The notes beneath the pieces were generated by a model. It ran no database searches. It was not told where the DNA came from and saw only the letters and a list, made by a program, of their open reading frames with translations. Shown one piece after another: positions 9,866 to 16,567 of a stretch of DNA of 24,270 nucleotides; within the stretch, counting starts at the first letter, position 1; each line of letters begins with the position of its first letter. This DNA comes from Immundisolibacter sp. (GTDB taxonomy: Bacteria > Pseudomonadota > Gammaproteobacteria > Immundisolibacterales > Immundisolibacteraceae). The position numbers and the translations under genes were made by a program. Location of the stretch: contig NZ_JBFIII010000042.1 of assembly GCF_041601295.1 (NCBI RefSeq), positions 1-24,270 of the forward strand, in the 5' to 3' direction.

Positions 9866-10214
9866 GCTGCACGGGATAGCCGGCTTCTTGCCAGGCGCCA
9901 AACCCGCCTGCCAGCGAGACGACGTTGCGATAACCCATGCGCATCAGGCTGTCGGCTGCCAGCGCCGAACGCCCACCACCGGCGCAATACAGCACGATGG
10001 CCTGATCGAGGTCCGGCGCCAATTGTTCGATTTTGCCCTCGAGAATGCCCCGTGGCAGCGGCACGGCGCTGGCGATACGGCCGTCCGCCCACTCGACCGG
10101 CTCGCGGGTATCGACCAGCAGGGCTGGTGCCGGATTCATACCCCGCAGTTCGTCCACGCTGATCTCGCGGATGCGGGTCTTTGCGTCCTTTACCAAGGCT
10201 AAATAGCGGGTCAT
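9861..10214 (-). CDS. Single-domain rhodanese-like protein
   Basis: A 117-residue sulfurtransferase-type domain. The Asp-containing LLVDTREPVEWADGRIASA region (residues 32-50) and the active-site loop CAGGGR (77-82, with Cys77 as presumed persulfide carrier) are both intact; GGFGAWQEAGYPV closes the domain, as is usual. It lies 34 bp after the oxygenase beta-subunit gene on the same strand and is probably co-transcribed with it. The physiological sulfur acceptor cannot be read from the sequence; a link to the Rieske cluster of the neighbour is only a guess. No signal peptide is seen. Confidence 0.9.
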   Translation of the reverse strand: MTRYLALVKDAKTRIREISVDELRGMNPAPALLVDTREPVEWADGRIASAVPLPRGILEGKIEQLAPDLDQAIVLYCAGGGRSALAADSLMRMGYRNVVSLAGGFGAWQEAGYPVQR

Positions 10215-10248
10215 GGCGTGGGTGTCGATCCTCAGACGCTGAAACGGT

Positions 10249-10731
10249 CTACACCATGCATGACAGCTGTGTCATCTCGTGGTCGTTGTTGATCAGCATG
10301 ACCTTCTTTAGCACCAGTTTGAAGTCGCTTCCGCCAGGCCGCAAGCGGTGCTCGGTGCGACCAATCCACTCCACCGGGTCGCGCCGGTTAACGCGCAGCT
10401 CGGTCAGGTGGAAGTTCGAAAAGGTCTGGATCAGGCCATCCGCATTGTCGTAGATCTCGATATTGGAGACCAGCCGGCGCAAGCGCGAGCGCGGTTCCTG
10501 CGTCCACGCCATGCCAGTTTTTGTGATGCGCGCCACGCGCAGTTTCAAGCGTGAGTGGTCGTCGTAAATTATGGATAGCTGCCGCTCGGGATCGACATCA
10601 TCCTGATTGCAGGGCACCCAGTACAGGGCGTCCTCATCCCACAACGTCAGCCACTCATCCAGCCGTTGCTCATCGGCGAGGCGTGCTTCGCGGTACAGGA
10701 ATTGCTCCACGGCATAACGATCGAAAGGCAT
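10249..10731 (-). CDS. Aromatic-ring-hydroxylating dioxygenase, beta (small) subunit
   Basis: Structural subunit of a Rieske non-heme iron oxygenase, with the NTF2/SnoaL-like fold. The 160 residues match the family (about 160-180). Typical stretches are EQFLYREARLADEQRLDEWLTLW near the N-terminus, DALYWVPCNQDD after it, and the C-terminal region with VEWIGRTEHRLRPGG and FKLVLKKVMLINND. Beta subunits have no catalytic residues. The gene lies 14 bp after the alpha subunit. The sequence does not let me choose a substrate. Confidence 0.92.
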   Translation of the reverse strand: MPFDRYAVEQFLYREARLADEQRLDEWLTLWDEDALYWVPCNQDDVDPERQLSIIYDDHSRLKLRVARITKTGMAWTQEPRSRLRRLVSNIEIYDNADGLIQTFSNFHLTELRVNRRDPVEWIGRTEHRLRPGGSDFKLVLKKVMLINNDHEMTQLSCMV

Positions 10732-10745
10732 CTGCGCGCTCCTCC

Positions 10746-12053
10746 TCAGGGGCTGCTCATCAGGTCAAGGTAGTGGCGCCACTGCGAACGCATGGTCAGC
10801 TCGCTCAGATCCCCCTGGTACGGAATGTCGTCCTCGTCCGGCTCTACCGGCAGGTGGATGCCACGGTTCATCAGAATCCACTCCTGGGCGCGCGCCGCCA
10901 GGCCCTGGTAGTTACGCGCCCAGACCTCGATGTCGTCGGCCAGCTGGAAACCTGCCGGGCCATAGCCGCCCTCATCGCGTCGCAACCGGGCGGTGTTGAT
11001 CTCGTCCGGCGCACCCTTGAACAGGCATGGCGCGTAGTAGATGTACGTCTCGTTCACGCTGACCGGCACGCACCAGCGGATTTCCTGCAGCATGTTGAAC
11101 AGGTTGGGAAAAATAACCGTATGTGCTGGGCCCTCAGTGAGTATCTGCTGCGTTTTTTCTTTGCCATGTAGGCGCTCAAGACCCGCCAGATACTCACGCT
11201 GAGCCGACTCGGGAATTTCCTTGGACCATTCGCCGGTATAGGTCATGCCGGTCACGCGCCGCTGCGGACGCATGTCCAGGTCGGAGTGGCCATTGCCAAG
11301 GTCACGCGCGTGTATAAGGCCAAAATAGCCTTTGCCCGGCGGCGGCGGCTTCTGTCCCTCCTTGGCCTCGAACATATTGGCCAAATACATGTTCGATCCG
11401 TGGGTTTGGTAGACGTGGTAGGAGTCGACCGAGTTTTCCATCCACATCTTCCAGTTGCACTCGATACGCATCTGGTAGACGCCGTGGTTCATGGTGATCT
11501 CGCCAGTCGGCGAAAGATCACAGAATCGATCGATGTTGGCGGCGGACGGACCCAGGTGTTCCTTCAGGCTCTTGCCGGTCTTGCTCATACTGGCAAACAC
11601 GAAGCCCCGGTACAGCTCCACCCGCGGCACGCGAAACAGGCCGTGCTCCTCGCGCTTGAAATCAGGTGGAAAGTCTTCGCGGAACAGCATGCCCTTGAGG
11701 TCTCCCTCGCAGCTGTAAGTCCAGCCGTGGTACGAGCACGTGAAGGTCGGCGCATTACCACGGCGCGCCTGGCAGATGGTGTTGCCGCGGTGGGTGCAGC
11801 GGTTCAGCAGCACGCGCACCTGCATGTCATGGCCACGTGTGATGATGATCGGCTGCAGGCCGATCTGACCGGTACGGTAGTCGCCGATGTTCGGCACTTC
11901 GCTTTCGTGGCCCACGAACACCCATTCGCGATACCAGATGCGGTTCAGTTCTTCCTCGAAGATAGCCGGGTCCGTGTACAGACTGCCGTGAACCCGGTCT
12001 GGCCGGACCAGGGCGGCATAATCGATCAGCGACGAACGGGTGGCCATGTCCAT
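10746..12053 (-). CDS. Aromatic-ring-hydroxylating dioxygenase, alpha (large) subunit
   Basis: Catalytic subunit of a Rieske oxygenase that adds O2 to an aromatic substrate using electrons from a ferredoxin or reductase. The 435 residues are a usual length. The Rieske [2Fe-2S] ligands are C86-x-H88 and C106-x2-H109. The mononuclear iron site has bridging D210 and ligands H213 and H218 in ENSVDSYHVYQTH; the third ligand is probably D373 or D374 in LADDIEVW. The start at 12053 is supported by AAAGGAG 7 bp upstream. Beta subunit and rhodanese genes follow. No reductase or Rieske ferredoxin gene lies beside it, and the substrate (benzoate, salicylate, biphenyl or another type) cannot be decided here. 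Confidence 0.94.
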   Translation of the reverse strand: MDMATRSSLIDYAALVRPDRVHGSLYTDPAIFEEELNRIWYREWVFVGHESEVPNIGDYRTGQIGLQPIIITRGHDMQVRVLLNRCTHRGNTICQARRGNAPTFTCSYHGWTYSCEGDLKGMLFREDFPPDFKREEHGLFRVPRVELYRGFVFASMSKTGKSLKEHLGPSAANIDRFCDLSPTGEITMNHGVYQMRIECNWKMWMENSVDSYHVYQTHGSNMYLANMFEAKEGQKPPPPGKGYFGLIHARDLGNGHSDLDMRPQRRVTGMTYTGEWSKEIPESAQREYLAGLERLHGKEKTQQILTEGPAHTVIFPNLFNMLQEIRWCVPVSVNETYIYYAPCLFKGAPDEINTARLRRDEGGYGPAGFQLADDIEVWARNYQGLAARAQEWILMNRGIHLPVEPDEDDIPYQGDLSELTMRSQWRHYLDLMSSP

Positions 12054-12209
12054 TACGGCTCTCCTTTGGTCTAGGGCGGACGGCGTTGCCTGGAAGCAGT
12101 CTAGTGCGCCGACGGGTTTATGTCATCGATTACCGAGCGTTTGGTCGGCGTCAACGTTGTCTGTCGTCAACCCTCGCCCTATTTGCGAGGCGCCGTTCGA
12201 GTCAGTCGC

Positions 12210-12458
12210 TCACCGACCGGCCGGGGGCGTTCCCGGCGTAGCGCCCTCGCGTTCCACGCCACAGTGAGCGCAACGCCAGCGCATCGGCATACGACCCGGC
12301 GCGGCGTGTGCTCCGAGGTCCACGATTTGCCAATTGTGATAGCCCCGCTCGCACTGGCGGGTCTGCCGCGTCTTGACGCGTTCGCCATCCAGCACGTCAC
12401 GATTTCGAAACGGGATAACCTGCGACACCGCGGGGCACTCCAGATATGGGTCGTCCAT
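12210..12458 (-). CDS. Small Cys-rich protein, possible zinc ribbon
   Basis: An 82-residue frame starting at ATG 12458 (TTG 12467, with GGGG upstream, is an alternative). It is supported by its protein-like content rather than by a recognised family. Near residues 38-75 it has RQCERGYHNWQIVDLG followed by MRWRCAHCGVERE: one Cys and His, then a Cys-x2-Cys, like a minimal zinc-binding ribbon. The C-terminus is Pro/Gly-rich. It begins 28 bp after the mug stop on the same strand, so the two may be co-transcribed. Overlapping frames on both strands are open here, as expected in GC-rich DNA, so the call is tentative. Confidence 0.5.
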   Translation of the reverse strand: MDDPYLECPAVSQVIPFRNRDVLDGERVKTRQTRQCERGYHNWQIVDLGAHAAPGRMPMRWRCAHCGVEREGATPGTPPAGR

Positions 12459-12486
12459 TTCGACCAAGAATACGCTACCCCGCCAG

Positions 12487-13056
12487 TCACTCAATGGCGG
12501 CGACGTAGGCTGCCAACTGCCGGTAATAGCTGATAAGTGTGGGCAGGCTATAGCGTGCATTGGCGGGGCTGGGATTTGGGCTGACGAAGATACGCGCACC
12601 CGCAAAGGTTTCAGCCTGCAGGCCAGGCTCTACCATTCCTGGCGGCGCCAGCACGTGCCGGCAAAACCCCCGGAACGCCGTGGCGCCGTGAAACCACAGC
12701 AGCGGCGGCTGGCACTCGGCAACCACCCGCGCGAGGTGCGTGGCGCCCGCGCGATAATCCGCGGCGCGCAGCTGATGCGCCATGGACGATGCGGTCTTGC
12801 AAAGATCGGTAAAGCCAATCCGGTCGCGGGCCAGTATCAGCGCCATTGCCAACGGTCCGGGCGTGACCGGCTGGGCCAGCAAGCCGCTGGCGTTCAGGGC
12901 CGGCCAGAAGCGGTTTTGCGGATTGGGAAAATAAAAGCCCTCGCGCACCGCGCGCAGCGACGGATTGATGCCGACCGACAACACCCGCAGCCCAGGCGCA
13001 AGGTAGTCGGGCAGTGTCTTGGCCAGGCCTTGGCTACAATCACGCGTCTTCAACAA
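12487..13056 (-). CDS. mug: G/T(U)-mismatch DNA glycosylase, Mug family
   Basis: Removes uracil or related lesions opposite guanine in DNA. The diagnostic stretch LAPGLRVLSVGINPSLRAV (GINPS motif at the active site) is followed by FPNPQNRFWPALNASGL; the C-terminal motif VSPNPSPANAR contains the NPS element that contacts DNA. The start is uncertain. The frame is open up to a GTG at 13098, which would overlap cnoX; TTG 13056 avoids overlap and gives about 189 residues. The E. coli protein (168 residues) begins just before LAPGLRV. Promoter elements must therefore lie inside one of the two divergent genes. Confidence 0.85.
   Translation of the reverse strand: MLKTRDCSQGLAKTLPDYLAPGLRVLSVGINPSLRAVREGFYFPNPQNRFWPALNASGLLAQPVTPGPLAMALILARDRIGFTDLCKTASSMAHQLRAADYRAGATHLARVVAECQPPLLWFHGATAFRGFCRHVLAPPGMVEPGLQAETFAGARIFVSPNPSPANARYSLPTLISYYRQLAAYVAAIE
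13035..13040 (+). promoter_or_regulatory. Possible -10 element for cnoX
   Basis: TACAAT at 13035-13040 is the best -10 hexamer in front of cnoX and would start transcription near 13047, only 10-22 bases before the candidate start codons. No good -35 hexamer sits at 16-18 bp. It lies inside the mug frame. Confidence 0.3.
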
Positions 13057-13068
13057 ATGGTCACCGCG

Positions 13069-13875
13069 ATGGACAACGAGGTCAGGGATTTCCAACACGA
13101 CGTGCTAGACGCCTCGGCGCTGCAACCGGTGCTGGTCGACTTCTGGGCCACCTGGTGTGCGCCATGCAAGATGCTGGGCCCTATTCTGGAGCAACTGGCA
13201 GCCGCCGCGCAGGGCCGCTGGAAGCTGGTGACGGTGGACGTGGATGCCCAGCCTGCGCTCGCGCAGCAGTACCAGGTACGCGGTATCCCCGCAGTCAAGC
13301 TGTTCATCGACGGTCAGGTAGCCGACGAATTCAGCGGGGCCATGCCACAGGCCGCACTCGAACAGTGGCTGGATAGCCGTATCCCAAGTCAAGCACGGCG
13401 CCAGCTTGCCGAAGCGCGCGGGCACCTCGCCCATGGCCGACGCCAGCAGGCCAGCGAACTGCTGCAGGCGATTCTTGCCACTGAGCCGGATTCGCGCGAG
13501 GCTCGCGGTTTGCTGGCCCTGGCTGTCGTACTCGACGATCCGCAGCAAGCGCAGGCCCTGGCGGCCGGCGTTCGCGAAGACGCCGAAAGTTTTGCCGCCG
13601 CCAGCGCGGCACGGGAACTGGCCGATATCCTGACGACTGACCCCGATCGGCTGCCCGCCGGCCGGGGACAGGCCGAGTACCGCGCTGCTGTGCAAGCCCT
13701 GCGCGACGGGGATGCGTCGGTGGCGCTTGGCCATTTTCTGGACTCCGTTCTCAGCGAACGGTCCTATCTGGACGATGGAGCACGCAAGGCCTGTGTGGCT
13801 CTGTTCGAGTTACTGGGAGCCGAGCATCCGCAGCTTCGGGAATGGCGCCGACAGTTGCAACGGGCACTGAACTGA
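13069..13875 (+). CDS. cnoX: Thioredoxin-TPR protein of the YbbN/CnoX (chaperedoxin) family
   Basis: About 268 residues: an N-terminal thioredoxin domain (about 1-105) and a C-terminal TPR region. The redox site is a complete Cys-x2-Cys, FWATWCAPCKMLGP; E. coli CnoX has Ser in the first position, so this version could be an active reductase as well as a holdase. The cis-proline stretch RGIPAVKLF is intact. The TPR part has alternating helices such as AEARGHLAHGRRQQASELL and ends WRRQLQRALN. In the family it protects proteins from hypochlorous acid damage and works with GroEL. An ATG at 13057 is also possible. The stop overlaps the next start (TGATG at 13873). Confidence 0.88.
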   Translation: MDNEVRDFQHDVLDASALQPVLVDFWATWCAPCKMLGPILEQLAAAAQGRWKLVTVDVDAQPALAQQYQVRGIPAVKLFIDGQVADEFSGAMPQAALEQWLDSRIPSQARRQLAEARGHLAHGRRQQASELLQAILATEPDSREARGLLALAVVLDDPQQAQALAAGVREDAESFAAASAARELADILTTDPDRLPAGRGQAEYRAAVQALRDGDASVALGHFLDSVLSERSYLDDGARKACVALFELLGAEHPQLREWRRQLQRALN

Positions 13876-14258
13876 TGACCACCGCGCGATTCTTTCTTAT
13901 GGCCGGTGCGCTCAGCGCTGCATTAGCTGTCATCCTGGGTGCATTCGGCGCCCATGCGCTTCGCGGTCGTTTGCCGGTGGATTTGCTGGCGGTTTACCAC
14001 ACAGCAAGCCAGTACCACGTCTACCATGCGCTTGGCCTGCTGGCGGTCGGTCTGCTGGCGCTGCATCTGCCAAGCAGCAGCGCGCTGCGCTGGAGCGGCT
14101 GGCTGATGCTGCTCGGCACGGCGTTATTCAGTGGAAGCTTGTACCTGCTGGCGATCACCGGCCTGCGCTGGCTGGGCGCAATCACGCCGTTGGGTGGCAG
14201 CGCCTGGATCGCGGCCTGGTTGCTGCTGGCATGGGCCGCCCGTGGCCTCGCCCGGTAA
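13875..14258 (+). CDS. DUF423 family inner-membrane protein
   Basis: A 127-residue protein with four hydrophobic segments (YgdD-like). The first segment runs RFFLMAGALSAALAVILGAFGAHALRG, in which GAFGAHAL is the family hallmark. YHTASQYHVYHALGLLAVGL and a C-terminal LGAITPLGGSAWIAAWLLLAWA also fit. The start ATG 13875 overlaps the cnoX stop (TGATG), which suggests coupled translation. Function is unknown in all members known to me. The next gene begins before this one ends. Confidence 0.88.
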   Translation: MTTARFFLMAGALSAALAVILGAFGAHALRGRLPVDLLAVYHTASQYHVYHALGLLAVGLLALHLPSSSALRWSGWLMLLGTALFSGSLYLLAITGLRWLGAITPLGGSAWIAAWLLLAWAARGLAR

Positions 14259-14718
14259 TCGATTGCGGGTGATTTCCGGTGGCCAGAGCGGCGTCGATCG
14301 CGCCGCTCTGGATGTGGCGCTGGAGCTGGGCCTGCCGTGCGGTGGCTGGTGTCCGGCAGGGCGACGCGCTGAAGACGGGCCGATACCGCTTCGCTATCCC
14401 CTCCAAGAAACCGAATCCGCGGACTATACCGAGCGCACCCGGCGCAACGTGGTCGGGGCCGACGCCACGCTGATACTGTCCCAGAACGCCCTGAGCGGTG
14501 GCACGCTACTGACGGTCCAGATTGCCGGCGAGTCTGATAAACCCTGCCTGGTGGTCGACCTGCGCCGACCCTGGCAAGCGGCAGAGGTCGGCGTCTGGCT
14601 GCAGGCCTGTGCGGTTACCTGTCTTAACGTCGCCGGCCCGCGCGAGAGCACCGCGCCAGGCATTTACGCTCTTGCCGGCGATTACCTGCGCGCGGCTCTG
14701 TTACCGCACACGCCATAA
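14242..14718 (+). CDS. cpYpsA-related SLOG-family protein (putative molybdenum carrier type)
   Basis: About 158 residues if started at GTG 14242, which overlaps the DUF423 gene; TTG 14263 is an alternative and neither has a strong ribosome site. The nucleotide-binding fold begins VISGGQSGVDRAALDVALELG, with the glycine-rich GGQSGVD loop, then CGGWCPAGRRAEDGP, and later TRRNVVGADATLILS and GGTLLTV. This order matches the circularly permuted YpsA group (SLOG superfamily, PF12694), members of which are sometimes labelled molybdenum carrier proteins. The ligand is unproven; SLOG domains generally bind nucleotides or nucleotide-derived signals. Co-transcribed with cnoX and DUF423 by overlap. Confidence 0.82.
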   Translation: MASPGNRLRVISGGQSGVDRAALDVALELGLPCGGWCPAGRRAEDGPIPLRYPLQETESADYTERTRRNVVGADATLILSQNALSGGTLLTVQIAGESDKPCLVVDLRRPWQAAEVGVWLQACAVTCLNVAGPRESTAPGIYALAGDYLRAALLPHTP

Positions 14719-14745
14719 GGCTACCGAAGCGCCTCCAGGCCGGCC

Positions 14746-15597
14746 TTAATGGATCAGGCCTGAAGCCATGTTGTCCAGCAGCCCATCCACGCCAGCGCGG
14801 TCAAAGTGATAGTGCTGGTTGCAGAACTCGCAATCAACATCGATCGCCCCACGCTCTTCCAGAAGGGACTCAATCTCGGCGCGACCGAGCGCCCGCAATG
14901 TCGACTCCACCCGGGCGACGGAGCACGAACACGCAAACTCCACCGCTTGTGTAGCCAGCAGACGTACGTCCTGGTCGACGAACAAGCGTCCGATCACCTG
15001 CTCGGGTGACAACTCCAGCAACTCACGCGCACGGGCGGTGGCGGCCAGCAGGGCCAGATACTCCCAGTTGTGTGGATCGGTCTGCCCAGGCAGGCGCTGC
15101 AGCAACAGACCCGCGGCACGCCTGCCGTCGGTTGCCAGCACAATACGGCCCGGCAACTGTTCGGAACTGGAAAAATAATCCTCCAGGGTCGCCGTCAGAC
15201 CCTCGGGTAGCAGCGCCACAATCCCCTGGTAACGCTGGCCATCGCCGCGCGGATCCAGCGTAATCACCAGTCGGCCGCTACCCAGCAACTCATGCCATTC
15301 ATTACCCCGCAGCGGCTCGCTCCAGCGAGCCAGGGCGCGCACGGCATGTCCGGCCCGGTTATCGGCAACCAACAGACGCAGCGGACCATCACCACGCAAC
15401 TCGACAATCACCCGACCGGCCGCCTTCAGGTTGTTACCCAGCAGCGCCGCCGCCGCCAGCAACTGACCGAGTAGGTCACGCACCGGCGGCGGGTAGTGGT
15501 GGCGCGCCAGCACTTCTTGCCAGCTGGATTCGAGCTGCACCAAAACGCCGCGCGCCGACCCATTTTCAAACATAAACCGATGCAGGGTGTCGGCCAC
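14746..15597 (-). CDS. hslO: Hsp33 redox-regulated chaperone
   Basis: Cytoplasmic holdase activated by oxidation of its C-terminal zinc site. GTG 15597 (VADTLHRFMFENG) gives 283 residues, matching the usual length of about 290; the frame extends upstream to 15690 but the added part looks non-homologous. The N-terminal domain begins RFMFENGSARGVLVQLESSW, as expected. The redox switch Cys-x-Cys ... Cys-x2-Cys is complete: CSC, 30 residues, then CEFC. The protein faces convergently into the cpYpsA gene with a 27-bp gap, and it lies downstream of mscL. With cnoX nearby, two oxidative-stress chaperones sit within 3 kb. Confidence 0.95.
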   Translation of the reverse strand: MADTLHRFMFENGSARGVLVQLESSWQEVLARHHYPPPVRDLLGQLLAAAALLGNNLKAAGRVIVELRGDGPLRLLVADNRAGHAVRALARWSEPLRGNEWHELLGSGRLVITLDPRGDGQRYQGIVALLPEGLTATLEDYFSSSEQLPGRIVLATDGRRAAGLLLQRLPGQTDPHNWEYLALLAATARARELLELSPEQVIGRLFVDQDVRLLATQAVEFACSCSVARVESTLRALGRAEIESLLEERGAIDVDCEFCNQHYHFDRAGVDGLLDNMASGLIH

Positions 15598-15630
15598 TGG
15601 TGGGCCCCATGGCGGCGCGAAAGGGCAGCC

Positions 15631-15636
15631 AGTATA
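15631..15636 (-). promoter_or_regulatory. Possible -10 element of the hslO promoter
   Basis: Minus-strand TATACT, 34 bp before the GTG start of hslO. No convincing -35 hexamer is found at 16-18 bp, so this is only a likely promoter core. The 192-bp gap to mscL holds no gene. Confidence 0.35.
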
Positions 15637-15789
15637 GCCGCCGTTCTGCCTCGGGCTCCGCGGCCGAATCCGCCTGCCGATTGTCTGCATGACAGTGGCA
15701 GGCAGGCGTCAGGCAAGCCGGGCACTACCCAGCAACAGCCCACCCCGGGAGCGTGTTCCGTGATGGGCTTTACACGTGTCAGCGGCCGC

Positions 15790-16233
15790 TCAGCTCAACT
15801 GCGAGGTGCAGTGTGGGCAGCGCGTGGCCGCCAACGGAATAGCCGTGATGCAGTGCGGGCAGTCTTTGCTGGTCGCCGTTGCCGGCGGTTCGGCGGGCGT
15901 CAGGCGGTTCAGGGTACGGATCAGCATGAATACGGAGAACCCGACGATCACGAAGCTGACCAGAGCGTTCAGAAACAAACCGTAATTGACGGTGACCGCA
16001 CCGGCCGTCTTGGCCGCGGCCAGCGAGGCGTAAGGCCCGGCCACCGCGCCGTCGTGCAGTTGCAGGAACAGGTTGGAAAAATCCACCTGCCCCAGCAACA
16101 GACCTATGGGCGGCATCAGAATGTCTTCAACCAGCGACTTGATGATGGCGCCAAACGCCACGCCGATGATGATGCCGACGGCCATGTCCACCACATTGCC
16201 GCGCATGATGAAGTCACGAAATTCCTTGATCAT
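15790..16233 (-). CDS. mscL: Large-conductance mechanosensitive channel with C-terminal zinc-ribbon-like tail
   Basis: Inner-membrane emergency valve opened by membrane tension on hypo-osmotic shock. ATG 16233 is chosen: AAGGGG lies 9 bp upstream and the product begins MIKEFRDFIMRGNVVDMAVG, the MscL N-terminus. This gives 147 residues. The first membrane helix is VVDMAVGIIIGVAFGAIIKSLVEDILMPPIG; the second includes NYGLFLNALVSFVIVGFSVFMLI. The tail adds CPHC and, ten residues later, CPHC (as CPHCITAIPLAATRCPHC), a double Cys-x2-Cys typical of a zinc ribbon, in place of the charged helix end of E. coli MscL. Such tails occur in other proteobacterial MscL proteins. Confidence 0.95.
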   Translation of the reverse strand: MIKEFRDFIMRGNVVDMAVGIIIGVAFGAIIKSLVEDILMPPIGLLLGQVDFSNLFLQLHDGAVAGPYASLAAAKTAGAVTVNYGLFLNALVSFVIVGFSVFMLIRTLNRLTPAEPPATATSKDCPHCITAIPLAATRCPHCTSQLS

Positions 16234-16358
16234 TTTGCTGAACCCCTTTTCCTGATATAGGCCACTGGCCACGCCGGGAATCATTCCGCGTCGCGTTCGG
16301 GTCCCGGCTACCCCGGCTGCATTGTCTAGTCAATCATGGCTCTTGCCAAACAGAATCG

Positions 16359-16381
16359 CACCATCGTGGTGCACGATGGTC
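16359..16381 (+). promoter_or_regulatory. NtrC-type binding site (palindrome) upstream of the porin gene
   Basis: A perfect 9-bp inverted repeat ACCATCGTG (16360-16368) / CACGATGGT (16372-16380) with a 3-bp centre. Its core GCACCATCGTGGTGC (16359-16373) matches the NtrC consensus GCAC-N7-GTGC exactly. That core centres near 16366, about 125 bp before the predicted sigma-54 start site, a usual enhancer distance. NtrC binding is inferred from consensus knowledge. Confidence 0.65.
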
Positions 16382-16465
16382 AGATCATGCCCTCAGCGCC
16401 CCGACTTGGCTCAAACGCTTTACCTAAGGACTCCTAAGATTAGGAATGCACAATCGGGGCCTAAC

Positions 16466-16482
16466 TTGGCACACCAATTGCT
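16466..16482 (+). promoter_or_regulatory. Sigma-54 (RpoN) -24/-12 promoter
   Basis: TTGGCACACCAATTGCT contains the -24 element TGGCAC and the -12 element TTGCT with the invariant GG (16468-16469) and GC (16480-16481) exactly 10 bp apart. This equals the consensus TGGCAC-N5-TTGCW with no mismatch. Transcription should start near 16493, 75 bp before the porin start codon. Confidence 0.8.
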
Positions 16483-16567
16483 AAATCATTTAGTAAGTCC
16501 TAATGTCCTACGGGAACGGGGCGTCTTGAACCAAGCAATCGTGTATAGCAATGGGAGCCAACACACC

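Noticed and set aside
12149..12171. Direct repeat CGTCAAC with a 16-bp period around the palindrome CAACGTTG upstream of the oxygenase operon
   Set aside because: Could be an operator, but no regulator gene is near, copies are short, and no promoter could be placed relative to it.
12373..13056. 5' extension of the cnoX frame by more than 200 codons
   Set aside because: It is antisense to mug, low in protein-like content, and the thioredoxin domain begins just after 13069.
14736..14762. Inverted repeat CAGGCC ... GGCCTG at the cpYpsA-hslO junction
   Set aside because: Only 6 bp with a 15-bp loop and no T-run; too weak to call a terminator.
15680..15712. Imperfect inverted repeat CCTGCC ... 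GGCAGG between mscL and hslO
   Set aside because: Interrupted stem without a T-run; not convincing as a terminator.
16336..16437. 33-codon plus-strand frame upstream of the porin gene
   Set aside because: No ribosome site, lies across the NtrC-type palindrome and upstream of the sigma-54 promoter, so better explained as regulatory DNA.
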